Shown here: in pieces, positions 22,878 through 34,645 of the stretch | Position numbering within the stretch: position 1 is the stretch's first letter | Layout of the letters: each line of letters opens with the position of its first letter | From: Limonium bicolor | Taxonomy: Eukaryota > Streptophyta > Magnoliopsida > Caryophyllales > Plumbaginaceae | Direction of reading: 5' to 3' | Length of the DNA: 64,000 bases | Assembly (NCBI GenBank): GCA_023374045.1 | Contig: CM041783.1 | Span: 94,089,298-94,153,297, forward strand | Translations under genes and position numbers: made by a program | Notes under the pieces: generated by a model | What the model saw: only the letters and a program-made list of their open reading frames with translations | Told to the model about the DNA's origin: nothing | The model's database searches: none

Positions 22878-25800
22878 CAAAAAGGGAATCTCCAAGGATT
22901 GGAGAAGTACCCAGATCTACGACAGCCATGTCCAGATGCTGAGAAGCTACCTAAAGGATCAAGCGTTCTAAAACATAAATCAACACTTCAAAGGAAGAGT
23001 TGACAAGACTACCAAATACGAGTGGAAACCATGCCGTGACCGGTATAGGTTTACCCAAAAACCGCCAGTACCACGCACTTGCCACGGCAAGTGCAGTAAT
23101 AATAGGAGCATTCAGGAGGACTTTTAACACACCACAGGTACATAGTAATGTACCGTGACAACAATGAAGCAACTACAGGAATAAACATCCTAAAACTGAA
23201 AGAATGAAAACTTGGAAGGGCCTAACGGCCTGACCACTGTATTTAGAACATACCAGTCAGCAAGAAGCTAGACTCGGTCAGAACCAACCGGCATGGAGAT
23301 GCCATGAAGATTTCTGTTCTCTACAAAACCCAATATTTCTTTCAAAACCACAACCTTGCTTTTAAACCTGGATTTTAAAACCAAACCAATAGAATTACGG
23401 TGAGTATCATAGAATGATACAAGAGGAATTGACAATAGAATACTTCACCTAGGTGTGTGACGAACACTACGAGTGTACCCAAATATGGGATGTGGGACAA
23501 CTGCACTCCGAAGGAGCTTGCGGGCCTGACAGATGGTCGGGTGAGTGGTAACGTATCAACAAGGTACCCCACGTATGTATACATGTAGTGTACGAAACAC
23601 AGGAGGTAGTCAACTCCGTTCTACGGACCATGAGTAAGTTCAAACTAGAACAACTGGACACCTCAGGCGATCCAGGAGAAGGAACTCAGCTAAGAAATAA
23701 GTATAAAGGAACTCAGAGAACCCATCTGAGGATAAGGAATGAGGATTAGGAAGTGCAAAGAGCACAAACTAGTAAGTATAGACATTGGATATGTCTCAAA
23801 GACTTCAAACAACTACGTGACAGCTGGAAGGGTTACCCAGCCTGAACACGGTAAGGAAAATGCCTAATGTGAACACAACGATGCACAACAAACGGGACAG
23901 AGTTCCCAAGAGCAATCACAAGATTACCACAAAGTTTAATCCATCATTGGAGAGGATTTTAAACCTAGTCAAGAACACTAGGAGAAGGTATAAACAGTCT
24001 ACCCAAGAACGGGAGACATTATAACCCTAAAGGGGATAGCTCAAATACGATACCACAAGGCGGTATAGTAGACACAACATATCATAAACATTAGCCGAAT
24101 GTAACGGCGTAACCAACAACACCCAGGAGCAACCCTTGAAGGGTGTATGAGTTAATAACCATCAAACAAAGCGTTATCATAAGAGCACGGGAGCTAAAAC
24201 GAACACTCGGTTGGAACACCGAAGGGATTTCACTTAACAGGAAATACCCTGAATTACCAGAAGGCACTGATTAGCACCAGATTGCCAAAAGGACCTCCTA
24301 TGAACGGAAGCGTGATGTCACGACTTGCCATGGAGCCTAGTAATACCTCCAACATATGGGGTATACAAGGAGTGGAAACATGTATAAGCAGCTTGCGAAG
24401 AGCATAGCTTGCAGCAATAAGGCTCAGAAGCCATGAACCAACTACGTTATGTAAACTTAAACAGTTGCAAAACCCACACCATTTCATAACAAGACTTGCA
24501 AGAGTTATTGCGTCATACGACCAACAGATCAACAACTGAACCACCCAATTTGAGCTCAAAATAATGAGTGGCTTGAAGTAATGGCTACCTCAATATCACT
24601 GTCACTAGAGCATCACTCTATGTACAGCTGACGAAGCTTTTAAATTGCCTTCATGCTTTCTGTCACAATGGTAGCACAGAGGCATAGTACACTGTTCTAG
24701 TCCACACTTGGACACTACGAGAAACCCGAGGGAAGACACCTCTTGCTAACCAAAGATCACCAATGCGGTGATGATGTGAACCCTTAGAAAAGGCTTCCAT
24801 CTACCATAACGACAAGCTCACGCATGTAGTTATTGCCAAGAGACAGTCGAATAACAAATGAGATTTCCAAACCACTACGCCTACAAGAGGCTGTGGACTG
24901 TAAAAGCACAACGCTTAAAGAGCATAAAGACTCGAAGGAGCAAGTATACTCCATACGCAACCAAGCATATGGCGAACCATTGAATGAATACCAACAGAGT
25001 AAACCTTGTCAATAAAAACCTTCACTTAACAGTGATAAAATACACCTCAGTTGAGGACGGGACCAGAAGACCCTTGAAGTTTCATGGGATGTCCCGGTGA
25101 TGTACATACAAAAGTAAAACTGCACAATTGGAGCCTATAACCAGTGCTCAGCACTAAGGAGACAGTTAATGTCAAAGACAACCAATGTGAACGCACATTG
25201 CACACCACGAATGACCAACGCTCAAGAGAGCTTACAACCCGGTAAATTATTTCATCCATTGTCAACCAAGACACTTGGTAAATTGTATCATAAATTAGGA
25301 AGTAATGTGAGGTAAGCTAACCTACACATGAAACCTAAATTGGAATAAAACACCTCCACATTGGGAAGATAGTAACATTGCGGTATGCTACGACAGCCAT
25401 CATACACATGAACACAGGAAACCCTCAGTGTTCACACCATAAGGAAATGGTGCCAACGACAATGGCAATGAGTAAAGATAAGCTACCACAGTAACGGAGA
25501 CCGTAAAAACGATGTCATATAATGAGTAAGAATACGGTACGCAACAAGCGACCGCTATGAGGAAGTAGTTAGACAATGACATGGAGTATAAGTATGAGAT
25601 GACAGGCAGAAATATTCATTCCTATCACATAAGTGATTTACTGCCAAGCGTTTACGCCTCTGCATTCTATATGACTGAGTGTTTTGGTATTGCACTGGCA
25701 CAGTAATGATCTAATGGGATAGCTAGGAATATGGAAAATGTAAATCGTAGTAAACCCTTCTTTTCACCAATGAACATGGCATAAGCCAGTTAACCAAGCT

Positions 25801-26110
25801 TAGCAACAAACCGTGCGGCCTAAAGCCAAAGAAGCATGAAGAGTGTAAAGCACACTAACAATCACAAGATGTGAATTCCATCGGAATAGAAGGTGAAAGG
25901 AGACTTAAGAGAGTCACAAGGACCGACGCATAGAAAATGCAAGGTCATACAAGTAAAGAACACTTGTACTGAACCAGAAGAACTGGTATAATCCAGAAGC
26001 TATTGACAACAGAGGAAGCACTACAACTAAGTAGTGACTTAACCTCGCCCGACAATAAGTCGGAGGAACTTAGTGAATAATCGTGGGAGTACGAATAGTA
26101 TGTATGATAG
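22878..26110. other. Unassigned decayed repeat DNA
   Basis: No convincing coding region: the open frames are short and match no domain I know. Around 25645-25760 the sequence resembles part of the Tekay LTR near 38965-39070 (shared GAGTGTTTTGGTATTGC and flanking words), so this tract is at least partly an old, strongly diverged Gypsy LTR relative. Confidence 0.45.
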
Positions 26111-26115
26111 ATAAC
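26111..26115. repeat. Target-site duplication ATAAC (left)
   Basis: Identical to 33897-33901. Confidence 0.85.
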
Positions 26116-26950
26116 TGTTGGGATAAAACTACACTATAATAAATATAGATTTATAGCAAACTAATAGGCAAGTGCACCTATTTGTAGTAGTATAACAAGT
26201 GTCATATCCATAGGGAAATTGTTCAATTATCCTAGTCTTGGTAGTTAATAAAAACTGTAAAAAGGGGTTTAGCCGGAGGCAAGCTTGATTTGTTGTTGGA
26301 TTAGTACAGAAATAATAAAAACAGTAAAAACAGGTGAATTAAGTGATGTGGATGGAAAAAGGTATCCTAGGATAGCGGGGGAATTGCCTAAATTACTTAA
26401 ACAGATTTATAACCATGTCTCAAATATTTATTGTTTATTAGAGTTAATAATTGTCAGTTACGAACTCTTAGTAATAGCCTTAATATTTTCCTGCTCAATC
26501 CGGAGTGTAAATATCAAGATTAATTCCTTTGTGGTACTTAGACTATCTCAAAATCATATGTTGATAGTTACCATAAAAATGCAGTATTTTGTCAGAATAA
26601 GCATTTAACAATATTAGTTGAAAGGAATTAAAACAAGTTAACAAGTGAGACAGGTAATAAATATTGATTACGTAATATTAGGATCAAACCCCCATCCTAG
26701 GATACAAAAGAAAATTACTCAGACATTAACGGAGATAAGAAGATAGCACAGATAGATTTTGACATTATTTCAGAGAAAGAACGGGTCTGCTCTCGCTCTC
26801 ACTGCTGCTCTTCTATTTTTTTTGTTACTGCGTGAGTATGGAATGTTGTGGTGTTACGGGAGAAAATGAATGGAAGAGAATGGATGAGTGTGGTAAGCGA
26901 TTTCTTCAGTCTCCCGTCGTGGTGTCCTCTATTTATGGTAGAAGGAGTGG

Positions 26951-26959
26951 GTTTATATA
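26951..26959 (-). promoter_or_regulatory. TATA box of Athila-like 3' LTR
   Basis: Minus strand TATATAAAC, about 695 bp into the LTR in the transcription direction. Confidence 0.5.
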
Positions 26960-27217
26960 GAGGCAGAGAATGATTGAAGATAGAACCGGAGAGGAAGAAT
27001 TGAATGCAGATTGATTGATTGCTCATTAATTGCAGGGGACAGAGCTGGAGACGCGTGAGGGAAATAAGGTAGGCGCCGCTCGGAGTAGATGGATATGGCA
27101 GAATCAAGTTGCAGACAGTCGCGTGAAGAAGAAAACTGTCGCGTTGATTATCTGGACATTTACACGCGTCCGCGTAGTGTCTTCCCTTCTGTCCGCCTAA
27201 ACTACACGCGGTCTCCT

Positions 27218-27346
27218 CTCTTGTCCGCCTAGAGCCAAGCGCACGCGGGCGCGGTCACAACTCTTGTCCGCCTAGAGCCATGCGGACGTGGGCGCGGTCA
27301 CAACTCTTGTCCGCCTAGAGCCATGCGGACGCGGACGCGGTCACAA
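27218..27346. repeat. 43-bp tandem repeat x3 with GTCCGC...GCGGAC hairpins
   Basis: Three units begin at 27218, 27261 and 27304. Each has GTCCGC, a loop around CTAGAGCCA, then GCGGAC, although the first unit is degenerate. GC-rich island in an AT-rich LTR. The same array is in the other LTR at about 33460-33590. It lies upstream of the TATA box. Confidence 0.8.
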
Positions 27347-27651
27347 CATGGACGTGTTGTGGTATTGTCCGAACCAGTGGTTCAGACTAAAATTGGTTTG
27401 GACAACAATTGTTTTGCTCCTGAAATATTCATTTTAGCTCCGATTTAAGATCCGTCTGCGCCTATGCGTTCGTCTCTTCATCTACTTTGCTCTTAGCTTG
27501 GTTTTTCTCGTGTTTAACCAATAAATCTGTAAGATAACCAATTAAAACATAAACTAGAGAAAAACTAAGATAAGTGGAGAAATGAGCAAGAAAAGTGCTA
27601 ATAATATATATGAAATACACCTATAAAACATGCTCATTTGGACACTTATCA

Positions 27652-27665
27652 CACCCCCACACTTA
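27652..27665 (-). other. Athila polypurine tract
   Basis: Minus strand TAAGTGTGGGGGTG directly before the 3' LTR. Confidence 0.8.
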
Positions 27666-28873
27666 CCTTTTGCTTGTCCTCAAGCAAAACCATGTACCCA
27701 AACAAGTAGGGAATGCTCAATATTAACAAATACTATTATGAAGGGTAGGATAAAGAGGTCAATAGTACATGATCTTAAACTTTTTAGAGGAGTGTGATCC
27801 ATCACCTACTGGTGGCATAGGTGTACTCAGGGCAAAAATAAAAATTAGAGTTTCGGGGTATGATTCGGAGTACTTCAATGCTTCTTAGTTAAGGTGACTT
27901 TGAGAACTTTTACCATGGCCAACTTCTCTCAAGAATGGGCATTGAGGAGAAATCAAAAGGAAAAATAGAATTATGAATTTGTTTCACTTTTGCATAAGAG
28001 ATGAGAAGATAATATGTAGGCATTAAGCCTTCGTATTTTAAAGAACACTCAACTCTCTTTGTTGGTTACCAATGGTGTCTCGCAAGTCCCTTATGATTTT
28101 TTGTATATATATGTATTTTTTTGACAGAGAAGCACCCCTTAGCAATCCCTAAGAAAGAAGACAGAAAGAACCCCTGAGTAATAAAAATCCATCCATTTCA
28201 GATCATTTGGTCACACCACATAAAAATGCTCCTCAAAAGTAATCAAAATTTTAAAATTTTTGTACCATTTACTCCACAATTCATAACAGTATTTATTCTT
28301 AAAGAGAACAACCCACATATAAAGGGTCCATGAAGTTGAATTTGGACAAACGCAAGATTAACAGAGAGATTAAGCATTTTAGCATAAAATGTCATCGAAA
28401 AGGGCATACTCCCCCACACTTAAATTGAACAATGTCCTCATTGTTCACCAGAAAAAAACAAGGGAAAGTTTCAGGAGACCTTTTCGGTAAGTAGATAAAA
28501 TAGAGAGAACACAAAGCTCACGAATAATCATTTAAGCACATAAACTCTCCTCTGCATATTTTATTTAAATAAAAGCATAATTAAAGAAACTGGTACTCCC
28601 CTGAGATTATTTTTGCTAGCGTTAAAAGTGTTCCCCCACACTTGAGCTTCAGCCTCAAGTAGCATAGCTTGGTTGCGGTGTAGACATGAAATTGCACCTG
28701 CATAAGACACTAGAAGCAACCATACTACAAACGGGGTTAAGAGTTTAACAAAAACAAAATTTAAAGAGAACCTGAAAATTAAAAGAGCATAAAAGCATAT
28801 AAAAGATAAGTTCCTCCGGGTTGCCTCCCGGAAAGCTGCCCTTCTTTAACGTCTTTGGCTAGACGCTTTGTTG
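27666..28873 (-). other. Athila 3' non-coding region
   Basis: No domain seen. It contains the CTTGTCCTCAAGCAA box (about 27672) and the GGGTTGCCTCCCGGAAAG box (about 28818), both familiar from Athila-derived elements. Confidence 0.6.
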
Positions 28874-29704
28874 TTAGATCGATCCTGGGGGGTGGTTATG
28901 AGGAGGAGATCCAAAGCATGACTCGATGGTATTTTTGAGTGTCCACCGGGATGCATGTTTTCTTTTCTTATCCCACTCTTCATCCGGGATTGGTGGTGGT
29001 ATTTCTGTAATAGACATGCTGTCTGGAAGGGTGATAAAGAGAAGTGGGGATGATGGTGATTGAGTGTCCCGCACAAACTTGAGATCCTTAGATTTGTTAT
29101 CTGGAGATCTTCCTGATGCAAACTCCAGTTTTTCATTATAAGCGTGAAGGGTGATTGTCCCCTGGGCTACCCAAATGTGCACATCTGCTGTGGCAAGGAA
29201 TGGTCGTCCAAGGATGAGAGGTGTAGTGGAGTTCTCTTCGATGTCTAGAATGACAAAATCGCATGGGAAGTATAAGTGTTCCACTTTGATGATAACATCC
29301 TCCACCACTCCGCTTGGGTAAGTTACCGAACCATCCGCCAGTTGAAGGGTCATCTTGGTCTTTTTCATCTCTCCAATTCCCAGCTTTTTGAAAGTGGAAA
29401 GGGGCATCAAATTAATGGAGGCACCCAGATCGCATAGGGAGTATGGAAATGAGGTGCTACCAATTGTGACTGGAATGGTGAAGCTGCCTGGATCATTACA
29501 TTTTGAAGGCAGTGGTTGTTGCAGAATAGCTGAGCAAGCTACATTGAGTGGTACAGTACCGACTTCGGCCAATTTAGTTTTGTTGGATATAAGGTGTTTG
29601 AGGAATTTGGCGTAGTTTGGCATTTTGGCAATGAGGTCTACAAACTGTATGTTGACGTTTAGCTGTTTCAGCATTGCTAGAAACTTACCATATTCATTAT
29701 CCAA
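28874..29704 (-). pseudogene. Athila-like aspartic protease
   Basis: An open frame of 276 codons. The N-terminal part resembles the Athila gag-protease linker (MPNYAKFLKHLISNK). The retropepsin core has the active-site triplet as DLGAS (near 29430), then LADGSVTYPSGVVEDV and a C-terminal LILGRPFL flap-like strand (near 29215). It would cleave the Gag polyprotein. The frame is separated from the upstream linker by an in-frame TAG at about 29713. The ORF ends naturally with no RT after it. The domain itself looks intact, so protease could be active if translation reached it. Confidence 0.8.
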
Positions 29705-29713
29705 CTTCTGCTT

Positions 29714-30340
29714 CTAGAGTCGGTGGGGAAATGGTATAGGCGGTTCTTGTGGAGAAGATTTTGAAGTTGATGGAATAGTGAGGATGCTGGGAGATGTTTT
29801 TTCTACTGGGGCCTCAGCTTTTTCTTCACTATCCTCTTTGGATTCTTCTGACCTTTGCGGGATGTGAATCTCGTCGGTTTTTCTACCGCTTCTCAAGGTT
29901 ATTGCCTTAACCTCCTCTTCTTCTTCTTCAAAGTCGAGCTTTTCATTTTCATAGCCGGCCTCCAACTGCTCAAGGTAGGTATTCTCGGACTGAATGTGAT
30001 TTTATAGACTTTGGCAGTGCTTTCCAATTCAGCTACATTCCTTTTGGAAGTTTCGATTGCTACTACCCACTCTTGAAGGGAAGGGTGAAGTTTTGGAACC
30101 TCAACTGTTTTAGCCACCTCCATCTTTTCTTCACCGTGTTCCTTCACATAGATGCATTTGGCTTGCTCTCTTGGATTCGGCTCCGTTTGGCTTGGGAGAG
30201 CCCCTGGCGGTCTTCGAGCAAGATGTTCTACAAGTTGATTGAATTTACCTTCGATTTTCTGGTTGAAGGCTTCTTGTGCAGAAAGCTGGTTCTGAGTCAT
30301 AGTCATGTAACCCTTCATCATCTCTTTGAGTTCTGCGTTT
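29714..30340 (-). pseudogene. Athila-like gag C-terminal part and linker (frameshifted)
   Basis: Two overlapping open frames (29899-30321 and 29714-29965) continue gag after the frameshift near 30340. The second holds a glutamate-rich stretch and the VKAITLRSGR box that precedes the protease in Athila proteins. Frameshifts near 30340 and 29930 and the stop at 29713 split what was one Gag-protease frame. Confidence 0.7.
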
Positions 30341-31622
30341 GGATCAACAGAGGATGAAGATGGTTGTTGTTTTGTTGGAAACCTGGAGGGGCACTCAGTG
30401 CTCTATAACCCATATTAGAGTTTGGTTGGGGTCTGTTTCCCTGATAGGTATTGGAACTGTTGTTCTGCCCTCCTTGGTTCTGATCATTGTTTTTCCATGA
30501 GAAATTCGGGTGATTTCTCCATGGGTAGTTGTTGTTGATGTTATTGTTGTAGGAATTACCGGGGAGGTTTCCTATGAAATTCACATCTTCATACTGGTTT
30601 TTACCTTCGCACTGATGAGTTTCATGAGGACCGGTGCATATGACACATCCTTCTGTGGGTGGAACTGGTGGTGAACTTGTAGGTGGGGAAGCTATTGTTT
30701 TTACGATTTCGTTTTGAGATGTTGTTAGCTTTTCCACCATCTTTGCAAGGGACGAGATCTGAGCCGATAAATGATCTGTAGGCTCTACATGGAGTAGGCC
30801 TGCTGCTCGTGGTGTTCTTCCTTTGGATCTCGTCCACTGTCTTGTATTGCTCGTCATGGTTTCGTGAAGGTTCATCCCTTCTTGAGGAGATTTCATCATG
30901 AAACTTCCTCCTGCAGAGGAATTTACGAGTAGTATGTTTCCATCATCTAGGCCATTGAAGAATGATAGGCAAAGGGATTGATCGTCGAGACCATGGTGGG
31001 AACATTTCATCAACATATCCTTGAATCTGTCCCATGCGTCGTATAACGTTTCTCCCGGCTCCTGACAGAAAGTGTTGATTTCACCGATCAATTGCCTCGT
31101 TCTACTGGTTGGGTAGTATTTGGCAAGGAATTTTTGGGCCATTTGCAGCCATGTGGTGATTGATCGGGAGGGAAGACTTCGGTACCACCTGTTTGCTGAA
31201 TCCGACAACGAGTGAGGAAATAGTTGTAGACGGATTCTTTCTTTGACGTTGCCGGTCTGACCAAAGGAATTGCAGAAGTCTAGGAAGAGACTCAGATGAT
31301 TTGGGGCTTCATCTGGGTTCGCTCCACTAAACTTGCCTAAATCCCGGACGGCGGTGATGTAGTGGGTTTTGAAAGCCCATCGTCCGGCTTCTTGTGGTGT
31401 TAGTTCAGGGAGAACTATGGTTGATGCTCTTCCTTCGGTATCCGGTTGGTGGTAGTCAGAGAGAGCACGGTGTTCTGGTTGATTTGCATGGTCCATTTCA
31501 TTTATAACTTCGTTATTGGCCATGGCTTGATTTCTCAGGTTTCTTTGTGCTTGTAATAAAGTGCGCTCGGGTTCGGGTCTCGGACTGACAAGTGGAGAAC
31601 CTCGGGTTCGAGTATTTGGCAT
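30318..31622 (-). pseudogene. Athila-like Gag
   Basis: Starts at the ATG at 31622 and stays open for 434 codons, the last few of them out of the ancestral frame. Residues about 85-220 form the plant retrotransposon gag (capsid) domain, with the hallmarks RLQLFPHSLSDSANRWYRSLP, TTWLQMAQKFLAKYYP and GETLYDAWDRFKDML. A zinc knuckle of the Athila type (CVICTGPHETHQC, C-x2-C-x3-H-x4-C) sits at about residue 327, followed by an Asn/Gln-rich tail. Gag would form the particle and bind RNA. The frame ends by a shift before the C-terminal part. Confidence 0.85.
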
Positions 31623-31899
31623 GCACAGAAGATAACTTGGGGTTCGTCAGAAACTGTGAAATTAATTAGTAAATAGAATAAGAAAGGCAGAGATATTGGT
31701 TAGGCTGATAAACGTTAATTAAACAACACTTATATTTTTGTTGATTTTTTTTTATATAATTTTTTTTTATGATTATTAATTTTTTTATGACAAGAGTAAA
31801 AAGAAACGAAAATAAGTGAACAAAAAAAGGAACTGAAATAAATGCAGTTAAGTAAATAATAATATTAAAATAAAGAAAAAGGACAGAATTAAATTGCGG

Positions 31900-32280
31900 G
31901 AATTTGAATGACAAAAATTATAAGTTAGTAATTAGTTGACAGAAATTTAATGACAGAAAATTAAATGACAGAAATTATAAGTTAGTAGTTAGAGACAAAA
32001 ATTATAAGTTAGTATACTGGAAATTTAAATGTTAAGGACAATGGAAATTAAATGTTAAGGACAATGGAAATAAATGTTAAGGACAATGGAAATAAATGTT
32101 AAGGACAATGGAAATAAATGTTAAGGACAATGGAAATTAAATGACTGAAAAATTAATGACAATAAAATAAAGAGCTGAAATTAAATGTCAGAAGTTAGAT
32201 GTCCGAAGTCAGATGTCCAAAGTCAGATGTCCGAAATTAGATGTCCGAAATTAGATTAACAACAAAATAATATAAACAAA
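31900..32280. repeat. Short tandem repeats in Athila 5' leader
   Basis: About five copies of a 21-22 bp unit containing TAAATGTTAAGGACAATGG lie at 32037-32140, followed by a 14-15 bp unit (AGATGTCCGAAATT) at 32190-32255. The leader lies between primer site and gag and is poor in C on the plus strand; no coding potential. Confidence 0.8.
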
Positions 32281-32336
32281 ATATTACAGTATAGCAAGTG
32301 AACTACCGGAAACTAGGGAAATTGATGGAATCAATC

Positions 32337-32354
32337 TCCCAGGCAACGGCGCCA
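32337..32354 (-). other. Athila primer-binding site (tRNA-Asp type)
   Basis: Minus strand TGGCGCCGTTGCCTGGGA, six bases from the 5' LTR; this is the typical Athila site. Confidence 0.85.
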
Positions 32355-32360
32355 AAAACT

Positions 32361-33896
32361 TGTTGGGATAAAACTACACTATAATAAATATAGATTTATA
32401 GCAAACTAATAGGCAAGTGCACCTATTCGTAGTAGTATAACAAGTGTCGTATCCACAGGGAAATTGTTCAATTATCCTAGTCTTGGTAGTTAATAAAAAC
32501 TGTAAAAAGGGGTTTAGCCGGAGGCAAGCTTGATTTGTTGTTGGATTAGTACAGAAATAATAAAAACAGTAAAAACAGGTGAATTAAGTGATGTGGATGG
32601 AAAAAGGTATCCTAGGATAGCGGGGGGATTGCCTAAATTACTTAAACAGATTTATAACTATGTCTCAAATATTTATTGTTTATTAGAGTTAATAATTGTT
32701 AGTTATGAACTCTTAGTAATAGCCTTAATATTTTCCTGCTCAATCCGGAGTGTAAATATCAAGATTAATTCCTTTGTGGTACTTAGACTATCTCAAAATC
32801 ATATGTTGATAGTTACCATAAAAATGCAGTATTTTGTCAGAATAAGCATTTAGCAATATTAGTTGAAAGGAATTAAAACAAGTTAACAAGTGAGACAGGT
32901 AATAAATATTGATTACGTAATATTAGGATCAAACCCCCATCCTAGGATACAAAAGAAAATTACTCAGACATTAACGGAGATAAGAAGATAGCATAGATAG
33001 ATTTTGACATTATTTCAGAGAAAGAACGGGTCTGCTCTCGCTCTCACTACTGCTCTTCTATTTCTTTTGTTACTGCGTGAGTATGGAATGTTGTGGTGTT
33101 ACGGGAGAAATTGAATGGAAGAGAATGGATGAGTGTGGTAAGCGATTTCTTCAGTCTCCCGTCGTGGTGTCCTCTATTTATGGTAGAAAGAGTGGGTTTA
33201 TATAGAGGCAGAGAATGATTGAAGATAGAACCGGAGAGGAAGAATTGATTGCAGATTGATTGATTTCTCATTAATTGCAGGGGACAGAGCTGGAGACGCG
33301 TGAGGGAAATAAGGTAGGCGCCGCTCAGAGTAGATGGATATGGCAGAATCAAGTTGCAGACAGTTGCGCGAAGAAGAAAACTGTCGCGTTGATTATCTGG
33401 ACATTTACACGCGTCCGCGTAGTGTCTTCCCTTCTGTCCGCCTAAACTACACGCGGTCTCCTCTCTTGTCCGCCTAGAGCCAAGCGGACACGGGCGCGGT
33501 CACAACTCTTGTCCGCCTAGAGCCATGCGGACGCGGGCGCGGTCACAACTCTTGTCCGCCTAGAGCCATGCGGACGCGGACGCGGTCACAACATGGACGT
33601 GTTGTGGTATTGTCCGAACCAGTGGTTCAGACTAAAATTGGTTTGGACAACAGTTGTTTTGCTCCTGAAATATTCATTTTAGCTCCGATTTAAGATCCGT
33701 CTACGCCTATGCGTTCGTCTCTTCATCTACTTTGCTCCTAGCTTGGTTTTTCTCGTGTTTAACCAATAAATCTGTAAGATAACCAATTAAAACATAAACT
33801 AGAGAAAAACTAAGATAAGTGGAGAAATGAGCAAGAAAAGTGCTAATAATATATATGAAATACACCTATAAAACATGCTCATTTGGACACTTATCA
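32361..33896 (-). repeat. Athila-like 5' LTR
   Basis: 1,536 bp, closely matching 26116-27651. Minus-strand TATA box TATATAAAC at 33196-33204; GTCCGC/GCGGAC array at about 33460-33590. Confidence 0.9.
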
Positions 33897-33901
33897 ATAA
33901 C
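33897..33901. repeat. Target-site duplication ATAAC (right)
   Basis: Identical to 26111-26115. Confidence 0.85.
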
Positions 33902-34640
33902 CAGAGAGCTAGTTACAATCTAAAACTCATTGAGTTCAAGCACGGTAAAAGAATACCACACTTGCTAGTAAACCTTATTTCCACAATAAAGGGATAAAAA
34001 GGCGATGAGTAGCATATTTAGAATAACCAAAGAGCGAATTAAGCACTAAGGTTATCAGGGTCGCGCAGCAGAAGCTAGTGGGCCCTAGCTAAGGAACTTA
34101 ATACACTTAGTAAGTATGAAAGAATGGCTATCAATGCCTTGAAGCCTAATAGGCTAGAACCGAATTGGTTATGAGTTAAATAAACTCATATAAATATGTC
34201 ATTATGACACTTTGGAATAAAAGATGGGGTGGAAATGTAATATACCGAAAGTATATGGTTAGTAAGGGTAATTATAACCCTTTGGTGAAATTTGGTGATT
34301 TTTAGAATTATATAAGAGTATTTATTAAGATATGTGTATAATATATAGTTTTAATGATATTATAAAACTATATGTTATAAAGTGGGCCAAATGGCAATTA
34401 TAGAAACTTGGTGGGTTAGAAAAATAATATGTAACAGCTAGGGTCTGTTCGTAATTTTAAATATATATATATATATATAACCATAGGTTATATTATATTA
34501 AGGTTTAAAATGTTATATTATATGGTATATATAACATGGTATAAATTATGGGGTGATTTTGTAAATAAAGGAAACTATGGATTATGGAAAAGAATAAGGT
34601 TTTAATATATGTGCCTATGCGGCAATATAAATAGTTTTGT
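33902..34640. other. Unassigned AT-rich repeat remnant
   Basis: No coding potential. Includes a (TA)n run at about 34463-34480. The AT-rich style resembles Gypsy LTR interiors. It joined 53551 onward before the solo LTR inserted. Confidence 0.45.
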
Positions 34641-34645
34641 ATAAA
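34641..34645. repeat. Target-site duplication ATAAA (left)
   Basis: Identical to 53546-53550 once the nested Tekay element is removed. Confidence 0.75.

Larger units (their letters stand above)
26116..27651 (-). repeat. Athila-like 3' LTR
   Basis: 1,536 bp, TGTTGG...TTATCA on the plus strand. The match to the right LTR is close, with scattered substitutions, so insertion was fairly recent. Confidence 0.9.
26116..33896 (-). mobile_element. Athila-like Gypsy element, gag-protease only
   Basis: Two LTRs of 1,536 bp each (26116-27651, 32361-33896), target duplication ATAAC, a primer site reading TGGCGCCGTTGCCTGGGA on the minus strand and a polypurine tract reading AAGTGTGGGGGTG. These, the gag and the DLGAS protease are hallmarks of the Athila lineage. 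There is no RT, RNase H or integrase. After the protease comes the GGGTTGCCTCCC box common in gag-only Athila derivatives. So it is a non-autonomous element that needs pol from a partner. Confidence 0.9.

Noticed and set aside
24254..24559. 101-codon minus-strand ORF in the 23-26 kb region
   Set aside because: No recognisable family or motif, and the surrounding sequence is decayed repeat.
26285..26608. 107-codon ORF, repeated at 32530-32853
   Set aside because: LTR sequence of the Athila-like element; no domain and lies near the LTR end.
27218..27346. CRISPR-like array (also 39141-39269)
   Set aside because: Plain tandem repeats with no unique spacers, in plant LTRs.
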